DNA from: Aphrophora alni | Lineage: Eukaryota; Arthropoda; Insecta; Hemiptera; Aphrophoridae | Length of the DNA: 64,000 bases | Direction: 5' to 3' | NCBI GenBank assembly: GCA_963513935.1 | Contig: OY740765.1 | Coordinates: 149,073,830 to 149,137,829 of the forward strand | Program-made: the position numbers and the translations under genes | Shown here: positions 33,070 to 45,236 of the stretch, piece after piece | How positions within the stretch are numbered: the stretch's first letter is position 1 | Layout of the letters: each line of letters opens with the position of its first letter | Notes under the pieces: model-generated | Database searches by the model: none | Seen by the model: the letters and a program-made list of their open reading frames with translations, nothing else | Told to the model about the DNA's origin: nothing

Positions 33070-33950
33070 GATCACTTTTTGAATAAATCCTTTATCCTCA
33101 TCAGTACATCTTTAATATACACTTTTAATTAATCTAAAGAAACTATTAGAACTGCAATCCCCCCCCGTCCACAGATACATGTTATTAAATAACCTCCTTA
33201 CAACTATCTAAATATTAAAATTTTAAATATTTTACACGTTATACGAGTAAGAGATATTTTATTTAACACTGATTTATTAAATAAACGATTGAATACTAAG
33301 GGTACTTATATCAGAAGACGCCATTTCATAAATGCTTAGGGGTGAGTCTAATAAGCCCCATTATCACCTGATGATTGACCTAATCTCTACTAAGTGAAGC
33401 GTAAGGCCTAATGATGTAATCCCACTTCCAAAGTTTAAATAGGACATTGACGACCAAAAGAGGCACTTTCAATTCAGAGAGACTTGTGCACAATCATAAA
33501 TTTATTAGCGACATCTTGGTACATATCTTTGTAACCTCTACTTTCGTTCCGAATGTTAGAAGTCATTGAAAAGAGTATTCTATCAATTGTAAACCTACAA
33601 TTGTTTTTCTGAGTTTCCCCCTGTGTATTTCTCATAGCATAGAAGCAGATAAAAAATGATATCTCCCCTTAATAAATGCTTGCGAAATATTTTGATGTTT
33701 TAAAATTTTTGTATCGATGTATTAAAATTAAATAATACTGTTTCAGTGCTCATTTTTTAATAAATAATCTTTCACGCACCGTAAACTAAAGTGGCTTGAA
33801 GGTGAGACGTTTTCTAGAGACCCTCCACAACGTCATCAGTGCGTTACAGTGCATGTGTTTCAGTGATCACCAATTTCATTAATTTAAAAATATTGTTTAG
33901 ATTTTTAAACGCAAACAATATTGGTCGGACAACTTGTAGAAGCTTACTAA
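33070..33950. other. Non-coding stretch, no gene seen
   Basis: AT-rich. A C-run lies at about 33162-33169. The stretch 33780-33930, next to the mariner scrap, may be its 5' side. Confidence 0.35.
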
Positions 33951-33969
33951 GAAAGAGTTATAAACGAGG

Positions 33970-34175
33970 AAGACGTACATAAATAATGGTGTAGGCTTTT
34001 TAATGAAGGAAGAACTGACGTTCATGATGAATCACATTCCGGATGGCCTACTATCAATACTGAATCCTTGACAAAGTCGATAAGCGTATTCATAAAACAG
34101 ATGCTTCACTATTGATGAACTGCATGAGGCTTTACTTTAACGAGCACGATCTGTAATTGTTAAGCCCCAGTATAA
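33970..34175 (+). pseudogene. mariner transposase N-terminal fragment
   Basis: The frame at about 33986-34110 reads WCRLFNEGRTDVHDESHSGW then PTINTES. The block F.(E/R)GRTDVHDE.RSGRP is the hallmark between the two helix-turn-helix motifs of mariner transposases. Stops appear right after (about 34112-34117), then ELHEAL-like and TICNC text in other frames. No DDD catalytic domain remains. This is a different lineage from the IS630-like fragments at 2895 and 63535. Confidence 0.72.
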
Positions 34176-34199
34176 AATATTTATTCCAGATGGGTTCAA

Positions 34200-36440
34200 A
34201 GAAGGTTTTTTGAGCGCTTAAACCGAAAAGTTTTTTTTTTTTAAAGAATCCAAAAATCGGATAAAATTGTTTTAATTTTTTTTGTATACTCCGTCAAATC
34301 AAATAAATATGGCTACAGTTTTCTGCGACAGGAAGCATGTCCTTTTGGTTGAGTTACGTGTAATTATAATAAATGCGGAAATGCACTGCTCAACAGTGAC
34401 GAGTATCAGGTTAGCAGTTCAAATCCACCGGCGCTGCTTAGTTACTAACTGTGTTTATAACATTGTCGTTACAACAACATAACATTGTTCATAATTTAGA
34501 TAGGGAAGAATTTGTTCCCCACCCATAATTCTGATCTCGTATTATCCAGTAACCTACAAAGGACTACGATAAAGGGATCAACAAACTTCTAGCGTCTCAA
34601 CTATTCCTTAAGATATTCATGAAGATAACGTAGAAAATGTAGTTTGTATTATCTCTAACAAACACATCTCACTTATAAATGACTCTTGTAAGTCAACCAA
34701 GTAAGAGATTCATATAAACGGCATACAAGTCGGATGTAGAGATAGATCCAGAATCGTGACCTCTGATTTTCATGGATTAAGTTGTGGACAGGTCTTAAGA
34801 GAGAAATTGTGAATTTGTATACGAAAATTTAAACATTGTCTTCAACTTTGAAAAGAGGAAATAAAATATGCAAACTTTTAACTTTGATAATCCACATCTA
34901 AAATCTCTTTCTTCGTCCGACAGGCGGATGGTTAAAAAAAAAAAAGTTTTGAGACTTTACAAACTAAAATCGGAAAACTGCAAAACATTCTCTCCGAAAG
35001 TGAAAATGAAAAGATTTGGCAATAAATTTAAATAAAGATTTAGTTAAATAAAATAACTTAATTTGGAAATTTTAAGTTCGCCAAATTGTATTGTAAATAA
35101 TAAAACTAATAAACGCTCTAATAAAACACAAACATTGCACAATGTCAAATATCAATCAAGCTGACAAGTTTTATGATTAGAATGAAGGAGGGAAGTTGCC
35201 ATAAAACTCAAAATCTATCCAACGTTTTTGACGAAACATCACTAATATATTGAAATGTTGCATACAAACTTTAATATGCTAGTTTAGTCAACGTTTTTTA
35301 AAAATTCGTTTGTTTTATTAACAAAATTTTAATAGATATTCTTCCAATCTTAAATCAAAAATTAAAAAAATAGTCAAAACATTCGTTTAAAAGTTTATGT
35401 ACTACGAGTCATTTAGAGTAATTAACAATTTTAAAATATTCACCCGAACAAACTTAAGAACCAAAGTTAAAATCCTTAAGGTGTTCTTTGATGAAGTGTT
35501 AAATTCGAGTCCCTCGTTGATTGCTTAACAGGAGATGCAGTAAATGGTTTTAGAAGAGATAACGAAGAAACCCTTCATTAGAACCTCTTGAAGACTAAGG
35601 CGTTGCCAGACTTCTTTGTTCACATCTTCCCATTCAATATTATCATTCCGTCGCCTCGTCCTTATTTGTTGTAACATTTTAAACAATATTTTGTTTTAAA
35701 AGTTATTTGATAATGATGGATTGTCCATATTATTAATATGGTTTAATCGAACATTTGCCATCTTACTTTAAATTCTATTGTTGCAAAGTTCTCGCTTTTT
35801 AAATTTTATGAACGACAATCGAAATTTATAAAATATTCCAGAATTACTAATTTTTTTTTAAATTTCTAAATAGTAGTTGTTAAAATTTAATCTAATTTCT
35901 AAAGCAAAATTCGTCCATTCTCATATCGATATTGACACAAGAAAATGAAATATCCATCGATCCTACCAATGAAATAATCTGGCATCAAATTTATTCACTG
36001 TTTTATACAGTGTTACAAAAATGTGGAAACTAATAAATTTCGAATGATTATCAGCGGAAAAATAAGAAAACTTATTGGTCAAATTGTACTATCCCTTATG
36101 CAGTCCTATTTTGTAACTTCAAAGAGGTTTTAATTTATAATTTAAAAATCTACATTTATTATATAAAGAATTGTTATAAAAACAAAATTTAACTAATTTT
36201 TGACTGTTTAGGATTTAATGGTTCTCAAAGTTTAAAACAATTATACAATATTCGGTACTAAACTAAAATCTTTTAAGAGAAATATGTGAAAGAATAAAAT
36301 CGTAGGATAGATAAACTAAACCAATATAGTTAGAAATTTATAAAATCATAATTTTAATTGTGAAATCGGACGAACATCAAAAAGACAAAAATGCATTACA
36401 AATTTCTGCTATACTGTATGTAAGATTGTTAGTAAACGCT
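34200..36440. other. Non-coding stretch; left end of a mariner-type repeat at 35945-36020
   Basis: Most of this AT-rich region shows nothing. At 35945-36020, GAAATATCCATCGATCCTAC, then ATAATCTGGCATCAAATT, then TTATACAGTGTTACAAAAAT repeat the left-end layout of the MITE at 27490-28155. No right end was found. Confidence 0.45.
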
Positions 36441-36529
36441 CTACAGATCAAAATTTTAGACAGCGCTGGTGAACTATGAGAGCTACTGAAGGTACCTCAT
36501 AGACATTGTGTTAATAACGTTACCGCAAC

Positions 36530-37560
36530 AGAGAACTAGTTCACCCGACTAGTTTACCGCCACACACACCAGCCAACCCGGCCTACACACACACCAGCCA
36601 ACCCGGCCTACACACACACCAGCCAAACACATCAATTCCCCGGCCTTAAACGGCTTTGCTTCGGTCATACCACCTCACACTTCCCGAAAATGAAGCTGGT
36701 TTCTGATTGGCCGACATCTTCACGTAGGTCGCGAGGGCACTTAAAAAATCGCGACTGTACAACAATAGCGCCCTGCAACAACACTCCGAACCAATCATAA
36801 GCCCCCTCCTTTATTCATTAGTTCGCTTCATATTGCTCAAATACATGGGCCAGCTCATTGTCCTCTCACGGACAGTAAGCTGGAAATCGTATAAATGCGG
36901 CACCAAAAACACCAAAAACTTCACTTCATTTCAACTTCTCCTCAGGGAGCCACCACCTATAGACATGTCACCTCCAGCACTAGAGCAAGACACCAGTACG
37001 AGCCTTCTAGAGCCTAACACACAACACGCTGACAGCGGACTTTGGGTGACATGCCGCATGGCAACATGTTCCAACCCATACACGTCTTGATGATGTCAAA
37101 GAGAACCCGAATCCACCTTCTTTTCAACAGGGAACGTCGCCAACCGGTGAAGAAGCCGAGTGCCTTCTGAAAAGGAAACTATACGGAGAAATCCGGGCAC
37201 CGATCAACGTCGCGTGCACTGTCGCCTCCTGAAGAGGAATTCGTTAGATTATTTCTGGCGGTGATGTACGCAACAGATGACTAGGACCAACAAAGAGCGG
37301 TGGATCGTCCGGTGAGAAGCCCGCTGGCGCAGCAAGCTACTCAAGAGCATGCCCCCGACCTGTTCCTCACACCGCCCTTCCTATGCTTTTCCCCAACGCG
37401 TCATGAACAGAGAAATCCCCTAACGAGCATTAACTCCGTTATACAATTTGTGTATTAATGTATTATGAAGACCTGACGATGGACGAGTATTAAGTCTAAA
37501 CACGTGGATAATAAAAAGACTGAAATAACAGAATTGCTGGCGGTAAATGTAATGTTTTAT
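36530..37560 (+). repeat. GC-rich unit with TATA-like and poly(A)-like signals (solo LTR or retroposon?)
   Basis: A 1-kb island clearly richer in GC than its surroundings. It starts with a 25-bp tandem repeat (36561-36626) and carries GTATAAATGC (TATA-like, 36889) with a TCACTT initiator-like string about 30 bp downstream. A broken coding-like stretch with charged residues follows in changing frames (about 36955-37430; LLKRKLYGEIRAPINVACTV near 37152-37210). It ends in a degenerate hammerhead-like string CTGACGATGGAC…CTAAACACG (37473-37503) and AATAAA (37512). TATA plus poly(A) signal within 1 kb suggests an LTR or a Penelope-type repeat. I could not establish TG…CA ends or a target duplication. 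Confidence 0.4.
36561..36626. repeat. 25-bp tandem repeat, 2.6 copies
   Basis: Unit CACACACACCAGCCAACCCG plus GCCTA; copies at 36561-36585 and 36586-36610, and a partial at 36611-36626. The full copies are identical. Confidence 0.93.
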
Positions 37561-37854
37561 ATCCCCCATCAAAATTTTAGTTCAAGTTTGTTCAAATTCA
37601 GTATATAGACTCGGTTTTACAATTTATTAGTAAGAGAAAAAACAAACGGTAAATTTAAAAAATGTAAGCAGATTTTCAAATGTCAGAAACATGTTTTTAG
37701 GGGATACCTCGGCAATGGAATCTTCATCTAATTAATCCTAAACAAAATTAAGTCATCATTTAAAAACCACATCTTCTCCCCTTAGTGATACCTAAGTAAA
37801 AGAAAACAAACAAGACCTTCAGCACATCAGTTTAAAAACCCCATTGATACACAA

Positions 37855-38112
37855 GAACCCATTGTCTATTGGCTTAGTAATCCCGAGTGATATATCTGGA
37901 TCTACACTTTTTTTTTCATGTAGTTTTGAGTTAGCTCCCTCTCTTCTATCTTCCTATCAATTCTTTCTTAACCAACACTTGTTCATTCCCGACCCTACGC
38001 TATTAGAGTATTCGAGAACTAGGGGCCTTTATTTTATATAGTTTACTTCTTTTCTTCTGTAAGGCGATAATGACCGAGTGGTTTTTCGTTTTTAAACAAC
38101 AAGAAAAAAAAT
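37855..38112 (+). repeat. SINE-like retroposon, copy 2
   Basis: The head TTGTCTATTGGCTTAGTAAT resembles a Pol III A box region and matches the head at 47935 (TTGGTCTAATGGTTTAATAG). The tail GGCGATAATGACCGAGTGGT and TTTTCGTTTTTAAACAACAA (38062-38100) matches the copies at 25315, 47967 and 50570. A convincing B box is not visible, so Pol III origin is only suggested. Confidence 0.45.
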
Positions 38113-38114
38113 TC

Positions 38115-38530
38115 AAACCATAACTCTGGAACGCCTGGAGCAATTTCAACCAAACTTGGTACACACATGACTTGTAATCTGTAAAAGAATATTGTGAGGG
38201 TAAGACAACCCTAGCACCCTTAGGGGTGGGTGAGTAGGGGTGACCTGTACAAAATAATTGAAAACTACAGATATTAGTGTTGAATCCATAATTTTCGGCT
38301 TCCCTATTTGTATATGACTTAAAATTTAGTAAAAATTCTATGGAGTAAGTCACCCCTATCACTTCTAGGGTAAGGTGTGTAATGGGGTGACGTTAAATAA
38401 TTCGAAAACGACCTATATTGGTGTCTAATCCGTAATTTTCGGGGTTCCTATTGGTATATGACATATAACTTACAATCTGGTGCAAATACTATGGAGTATG
38501 ACACCCCTAGCACCTTTCCGATGACATTTA
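38115..38530. repeat. Degenerate tandem repeat, about 145-bp unit
   Basis: Two units (about 38253-38397 and 38398-38525) share GAAAAC-ACC-ATATT-GTGT, ATCC-TAATTTTCGG, TATTGGTATATGAC, TATGGAGTA and CACCCCTA-CAC. A third related piece (about 38140-38250) has the CACCCTTAGGGGTGGG part. The preceding CCAAACTTGGTACACACATG is a string common in insect interspersed repeats. Confidence 0.75.
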
Positions 38531-38676
38531 AGCCCAAGTTTAGTTACTTTGATTTTACACAAAAGATAGATATAAATAATATTGAGCTTGACTTATGAGA
38601 TAATAAAACTCGAACACAAGATCTCACAAATATAATAAATAAAAGCTTATTGTGTACCCCCTTAAATTAACACCTC

Positions 38677-38950
38677 GATTATGAAGTCGACCTGCTACGC
38701 CTAATTTACGAAAAATAACTTGCAATTTATATAAAATTTTGTCTATATGTGTAGATTAACCTAACCTAACCTAACATATTGCGCCAAATCTTAATGAAAA
38801 AAACGATTTTATAAATAATTAGAAAAAAATAATTGTACCTTGACTGCCTTTATTCGACTTCAAATTCTAATTAAGCTTAGGCAGAAGCTAGTTAAGTTTA
38901 TCTTCTATTTATATATAAACACATCATGATAATAAATGGTTCATTTTCAT
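38677..38950 (+). mobile_element. SINE-like repeat, 274 bp, with 16-bp target duplication
   Basis: Bounded exactly by CTTAAATTAACACCTC at 38661-38676 and 38951-38966. The body starts GATTATGAAGTCGACCTGC and ends CATCATGATAATAAATGGTT plus CATTTTCAT. A second copy at 39893-40171 matches over its whole length. A 16-bp duplication with no terminal inverted repeat points to LINE-assisted retroposition. It contains a short (AACCT)3-like run (38760-38778). No clear tRNA-like promoter: a weak TTCGACTTCAAATTC at 38852 is the nearest to a B box. Confidence 0.85.
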
Positions 38951-39892
38951 CTTAAATTAACACCTCAGACCAATTACAATGCCTCTAAGTTTCACAATTA
39001 CTAGTTTCATATTGATAATAATTTCTGGTTTCTGAAGTTCTAAAATTCTCTTTAAATCGTCGAAGTAATCGAGAACTGCTGTTTACAGAGCGACGAGTAC
39101 TATTCGCTCTGACGGCTTCATTTATTTGAAAAATGTAAACAAATACCAAACACGTTTTTCAATAATAACCTTTGGGAATCGCGTGTTTACTGCAATGCGT
39201 GTGGCGCTGAATACGGCCGCAATGTGAACTATATTGCACAGCTGTGAATTAATGGCTGTGTTACACGGCCTCATGAAATGCTGATAGACTCGTACCTCGC
39301 ATGTTTCTACATTATTTATACTTTATTTCCTCTCTATTAATTCCTCTACCCTCGTGAATTCTATTAACGTTGGGGGTGAATTATTGGCGGGTATCAGGAA
39401 CACGTTTTATTAGGATCTTATAACTCATGAAGTATGAAAGTGGCAACAAGGTGCGTGAGAAATGTTAATTTACAGATCATGTATGGTTTTGAAGAGTTTT
39501 TTGACAAAATTTTTATCTGTCGGTATATTTTACCAAACAATAGGCCTAGTAAATAAACAAATGTAGCATCTTTCTGACACAATCTGAAATTTCTTAATTA
39601 GTTCTCCTAGGTGAACAGTTCATACTCTCTGTCGTCAATAAGATGTCTGAAAAGTTCTACTTTCCACCCTTTTAAAAATTTGAACTTGAGTTTTCTTTCG
39701 TCATATTTTAAGGGCATTGATTATATTTTGTCGGTAGCACAAAATTAGAGACAACAAACCACACAGTTCTGATTTTCTCAAAACTGGTTAGGACGATGTT
39801 GATTAAATTTCCATGCGATGTAGCCTGTAAACACAACTTATTGGTCATCATTTCTCCAAAACTTTTGTCAAAATATAAAGGCAACCAAAAAT

Positions 39893-40171
39893 CGATTATG
39901 AAGTTGACCTGATATGCCTAATTTACGACAAAAAACTTTGCAATTTATATAAAATTTTGTCTATATGTGTAGATTAACCTAACCTAACCTAACCTAACAT
40001 ATTGCGCCAAATCTTAATGAAAAGAAACGATTTTATAAATAATTAGAGAAAAAAATTGTATTTTGATTGCCTTTATTCAACTTCAAATTCGATTTAAGCT
40101 TAGGCAGAAGCTAGTTAAGTTTATCTTCTATTTATATATAAACACATCATTATAATAAATGGTTCATTTTC
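39893..40171 (+). mobile_element. SINE-like repeat, second copy
   Basis: Matches 38677-38950 from GATTATGAAGTTGACCTGA to AATAAATGGTTCATTTTCA, about 90% alike by eye. The AACCT run is one unit longer (about 39975-39998). No target duplication is obvious here. Confidence 0.85.
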
Positions 40172-42289
40172 ACTATTATCTGCGGAATTAACATTTATGG
40201 GTTGGCGACAATGTTTTTTGTTCTTTAGAATTTGGTTTTGTGGACGGTTTTGGAAGGAGCGGCATTTGGTATATTATATATGTTTTAATTAAACCCTTAT
40301 CAAATATTGGTAAATCACTGTTATTAGTGTGTGACCTTTCATAGATTGCGAACACAGAGTTCGCGATGTATAAAGGGGTGGGGAGGGGAGGGAGTGAAAT
40401 CACCTGTGATAAATAGAGCAATAAATTCCAGTAATGCAGGTAAATGAGTAACAAACGTAAAGCCCGCATCGCTGTTCCCTACTTTCAGCTTAATATACGC
40501 ACAGCTGACTGAATAATTCATTCAAAAATTGTATTTTCATGTATATTTTTTCATCCTATAGATTACCCAGTATAAATATAATTATAAGATAACAAATATT
40601 TTAAATTAATTGTGTATTGTAGCTGTAATCGTGTTATAACTATGAAATGTTCATTGAACATGTTTGTTTGTTCGTAAGAGGCGGATTGCCCTAGCCTAAT
40701 GGGTTTTTGTACTCGATGATCGAAAGTCTAGAACAGACGAGAAGACGAGATGAGAAAATACTAGTTTTATCAACCAACGTCTCTCTGTCTTGCTATTTGT
40801 AAGGTTATAATTCAAAAACTGCAGTTCTGATTTTTATAATGTTGTTTCTTTATGCAGGTACATTATCTGGTTACGTATTATTGATTCATTGAAAATGGTT
40901 AAGTAGTTTCAAGTTATAAACATTTTTGTCTGCAAGAGTATTATGAAAGAAACATTTGCGACATAATTTACACCTTTTCTTACAATTTTGAGTGCCAACC
41001 TACATGAACTGATTTCTAATTGGAACTGAAAATATTTTAATTTAAATCTGTGCAACGATTTCAAGTTATAACCATTTATTGGTGGTGAAATGTAAGAAAT
41101 ACAGATTTTCCTATTTATTTTAACCAATTTCTTAAAATTTTGAAAATAAATATCAACCGTTTTGTTATAGAGATCAGTGAAGTTAGTTTAAGAAAAGTTT
41201 TCAGAAGCAAAGTAAAGCGTGTTGACAAGCGTATGGATGTTAATGGACATCACTTTGAACATGTATTATAAGTTTTGATGATGAATAAAATAAAATAAAA
41301 AATATTCAGTGAAATCTGTTATTTATTTTCAATGCATTGTATTACCCAGGCGTCTTTTAAGCTGATCATCGTGTATAAGTTAGCCTGAAGTCCAAACGGG
41401 CGAAACGGCGGACACAGATAATAAAAGATAAAAGCAAAACCAAATAAGAAAGCTTTCATGTTACTGTAACTCGCCATATCCGCTTTTTCAATGGTAGCAT
41501 TATTTTCCGAAGCGTATAACCAATCTACTTCCACTTCCTCTACTGGTATCGCATTTAATAACCAAGAGATTTTCCTTTTTTTGATACCACTGGCTTACGT
41601 TTTTATCAGAGATAAAACAACAAAATATGTGGTTGCTTCATGTTACAGAGTTTAGAAAATAACTTGCAACTCCTCAAAATCTTTCTTATGAAAACATTGT
41701 TTTTAATTTAGACATATATAAGCAACGAAAAGTTTTTAAAGAAAACTCCAATTTAAAATAATAGAAAACAGAAAATCAATACGAGATTGACTGTTTGGAA
41801 ATACTTAAGCTTAAAAGTATTGTTTTACCTCCTGTTCATATGCAAAGATTATTAGGTAAATATTGACAATTTAAAATTTGTGTTGTCTACAGATGACAAT
41901 TTGTATTTCCATGAACAAATTTCCATATATTCCACCAGTTCAGAAAGATTGTTGATGGCTACGTAAATTCGTTTCGTTCTGGTACTGAGCACCACTAAAG
42001 AGAAGTTTTGAAAGTTTGTATTTTCTTCTTAGTAAACTTTATCAAGCCAATTCTCAACTCTGTCCTAACTGCAATCTTCCTTGCTCTCTATTCCATATTG
42101 TTTACAGCTGCAAAGAGACTGCATTTGCTTCTTACACTCTATATTTACTTATCTGGTTCCCTTTCTGTAGAGACTTGGAAATGTAAACTTGGATTTGTGA
42201 CAAACCTCGTGTAAATGAAAATTGCAGCGAAGTATTAAATTTAAAACACAAAACGATCGTTACGCGTGTTCAAATCAATTTTAAATAAA
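40172..42289. other. Non-coding stretch, no gene seen
   Basis: Short frames only. At 40681-40735 GCCCTAGCCTAATGGGTTTT and GATGATCGAAAGTC resemble the SINE-like head seen at 47935. At 41385-41412 GCCTGAAGTCC…GGGCGAAACGGCGG resembles a broken hammerhead-like core. Neither is firm. Confidence 0.35.
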
Positions 42290-42314
42290 TTTTTTTTTTT
42301 TTTTTTTTTTTTTT
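42290..42314. repeat. Poly-T run, 25 bases
   Basis: Homopolymer; possibly a minus-strand retroposon tail, though no body is recognised to its right. Confidence 0.9.
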
Positions 42315-42923
42315 AATTATAAAAACAATATTGTTTTTAGAGGAAAAGTCTTTTAAACAACGTCAAATAAACTGACCGTACAGGAAATTTTGATTGAAAA
42401 AGTAACTTTCAAACGAAACTAATTCCTGAGAGAGCTTTACAAATTCATAATTAAGCACCATGACCTTTCCTTGTGATGGGACATTTAAAAGGTCTATTTT
42501 CTCTACACCATGGCCTTTCATTTAGATAATGATGGTGTTGCCTTACTAGTCTGGTTAAATTTAATAAATTACATTACAGTATTCCACAACTCACATTCGT
42601 GTCCTTTTTTCCTCTTTATGTTTCACCTCTTCCTTCAGGTATTATGAAATATTACTACTTTTTGCACTTTATTCGCGTTAATATCATTCACAAAACAACA
42701 CAACACAACAATAACTCATTTCAAACAACAACAACAGCAGCACAGCAATTAGAAAAAATGTCAAAATTTGCAGAACATGTAATTGAAACTGGCCACAGTT
42801 ACACGGGTATCGACAGTAATTTACAAATTTTCCGTAAGGATCAGATATGAATGTTGTAAAAGAATTTGAAATTTATCATAGACCGTAGTGCATTGTTAAA
42901 CGAAAAAACAAATTTTGAAAAAC

Positions 42924-42984
42924 AAATTGATAAGATAACTCAAATTGATAAGATAACTCAAATTGATAAGATAATTCAAATTGA
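42924..42984. repeat. 18-bp tandem repeat, 3.3 copies
   Basis: Unit AAATTGATAAGATAACTC at 42924, 42942 and 42960, with one substitution in the third copy and a partial fourth. Confidence 0.95.
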
Positions 42985-43599
42985 CCCCCATCAAATCTAT
43001 GACTTAGGATGTCTATATTCTGTTATAACTTGTCCATGACAGAGTGCACACGTGTATATAAACGTAATGTGTTCTTATGTGTATAGAGTTGATTTGTGAA
43101 TGTTATATATTTATTGAGGCGCTCAAGTGTAAGAAATATTAGTGTTTGATGTCTGAAGGAAACGATCTTCACGCAATGGAAAACAAAGAACAGGACTTTT
43201 AGCTGTGGAATATTTCATTTACGATAAAATAACTAGTTATGCGTGTTGTATTTAATATTGTCATAACGCTATCAAGCGGACATCAATGACAAAGAAACAA
43301 TGTTGTCAGACTTTGATTAGTTGCTTAATTTCCCGCGAGGCAAGTTTTCCCATTCTGTGGTTTTGTTTGGCGACGGTTTTCTATTTCCCTCCCTAAAGGC
43401 GTCGTCAGTCATATATGACACTTTAACTTTACATGGTACAGTGTTTGACAAAACCCGCTATGATTGTTGTATTGATAAGGTCGAAATATCGAATAATGTA
43501 GGTTCGAAAAAAAACATTCTGTCCGAGAAAGTAAATTCATTAGTGGCTAAGTTTCTAAATTTTATTTTCCTTAATTAGTCAATTTACGGGCGCCGTTAT

Positions 43600-44320
43600 A
43601 GTACTGAACCAACCCCATCGTGCAAATACAGATGTTCTAAAGCAATGCCGCCCTACAAGGCTCAAGAAAAGTTGGGTTCTTGAGAACTTATAGGGAAATG
43701 TTAAATTAAGTTGGTAGATCAAGGAGTATTATTCAGTAGGGTATTTTAAACAAATTTACACAGGTTTTCTGAAACTCGTAACACTTTCTTGACGTCGGGT
43801 GCATGTGTATATATTAAAAGGTTTCCATTCGTATAGCTCGTGTCAGTGTCTCGGTTAGGTCGGGGGTCAAAGAGCCTCCCCTCATCATTACGGTCGTGCC
43901 GATGACTCGGCCCTGGTTGTCTCATAACTGTACTAATATCACATTACATTTAGAGTCATGTTTATAAATTACATTTTTGACGATAAATTTGGCATCACAG
44001 TAGAGATATGGGATTGTTATCATTACATGCTGAATCTAAATCTGAAAATTTGTTTCTAATTTAGTGTGTTATAAGATAAATACACGAGATATGAACAATT
44101 ATATTTTAAATGGGTGCTTTTTGACATTTGCAATTCAATTTTTCTGAATTTCAATAGGGCACAAATACGAGCACATTATAGTCCTGTCTACTAAATTTCA
44201 TCTTCCTATCTTAATTTTGGTGCCCGCTATCGTGTTACGTAAAAACGACGGACGTAGGACATGTCGAAATCACTTTTTCTGTTTAATGAGACTGTGGAAC
44301 TTAGAGATCAGTAAAAGAAA
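43600..44320 (+). repeat. Rep-A copy 4
   Basis: Order as in copy 1: GCTCAAGAAAAGTTGGGTTC, GTTAAATTAAG, CGTAACACTTTCTTGACGTC, TCGTGCCGATGACTCGGCCC, a GATATGGGATTGTTATCATT block, AATGGGTGCTTTTTGACATT, AATTTCAATAGGGCACA, CACATTATAGTCC and terminal ACGACGGACGTAGGACATGT followed by CGAAATCACTTTTTCTG. Confidence 0.75.
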
Positions 44321-44685
44321 ACGAGGTCGAAATTTGATTACGATTACAAAACTTATATTATATTTTACTAGGTAAGAAAAATACATTATTTTGGACCCAT
44401 TTCTGAAACCGGAAAGTGAAACAAAATAAAATCATAATGCATTTTTTTCTCGATCGGTTAACCTTTTCTATAAAATATTAAATTTAGTTTTTTAATCTAA
44501 AAATGCATAAATACGTATATAGTTATGGGAAAGACGAACATTGATCAGAAGTTGTGAATATACAACTATTTACCTTCATGATATCATTTAATAATAGACT
44601 ATCCTAGGCGATTCTAAATTTTTTTAAATATATTTTAGGTATCTTGGACTATAAAAGCCGCCACAAATCAAGTCTGAGGGCAAGA

Positions 44686-44828
44686 AACCAATAGGGTCCG
44701 TGCGGGTTAGCCAACTCGTTTCCCCGCTGACAGCGTTTGGCACTGTGATTCTTCTGCAGTTACGTTCATTTAAGGCACTCGGGGAAATCATAGATACTGT
44801 ATGTCGTTTGTATTACAGTTAGTTGCAA
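44686..44828 (-). repeat. Dispersed repeat, inverted partner of 20508-20653
   Basis: Complement of the 20.5 kb copy: CCAATAGGGTCCGTGCGGGT, GCCAACTCGTTTCCCCGCTG, CTTCTGCAGTTACGTTCATT, TTTGTATTACAGTTAGTTGC. Confidence 0.85.
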
Positions 44829-44997
44829 AAAAATAATGATTTAACGATTTTTTTTAATACATCCGTAGTTGCTTTCCTTCTTGGTAAACAAATCATCGGA
44901 AATTTCTCGACAAAAACAAACTTTTTCCCACTAAATAAATAAATGTAATATAAATCATTCCTCTTAAATTGCATGAACTTTAAATTAAAAACCAATA

Positions 44998-45236
44998 ATT
45001 ATTTTTATTCCGGGCCATTACTATTATTACAGCGGAAAAAATTATTAAAGTTTAAGAAAAAGGAAAAAAAAGAAGAAGAAAAAAGTCAGTACCGCTGACA
45101 TAATGCTAAAATACCAGTTAGACTGAATATGTTGATATTATTAAAACAAAAAAACTATCGTTTGATTCCTAAAAAAACTACACTAACACAATATAATTAC
45201 TTATTTACACAACTCTATTAACATTGCAAGACTTCG
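44998..45236 (+). repeat. Dispersed repeat, second copy of 24958-25195
   Basis: Contains CCATTACTATTATTACAG, GTCAGTACCGCTGACATAAT, CTACTTATTTA-like and AACTCTATTAACATTGCAAG in the same order as the 25 kb copy. Confidence 0.75.

Noticed and set aside
33366..33385. CCTGATGATTGACC as a hammerhead core
   Set aside because: No GAAA strand follows within a plausible distance.
38755..38780. Interstitial telomere
   Set aside because: Only three to four AACCT units, inside a dispersed retroposon present twice, so it is part of the repeat and not telomeric DNA.
41385..41412. GCCTGAAGTCC…GGGCGAAACGGCGG as a further hammerhead-like module
   Set aside because: The CTGANGA core lacks its final A, no outer helix pairs and no GTC triplet follows at the right distance.
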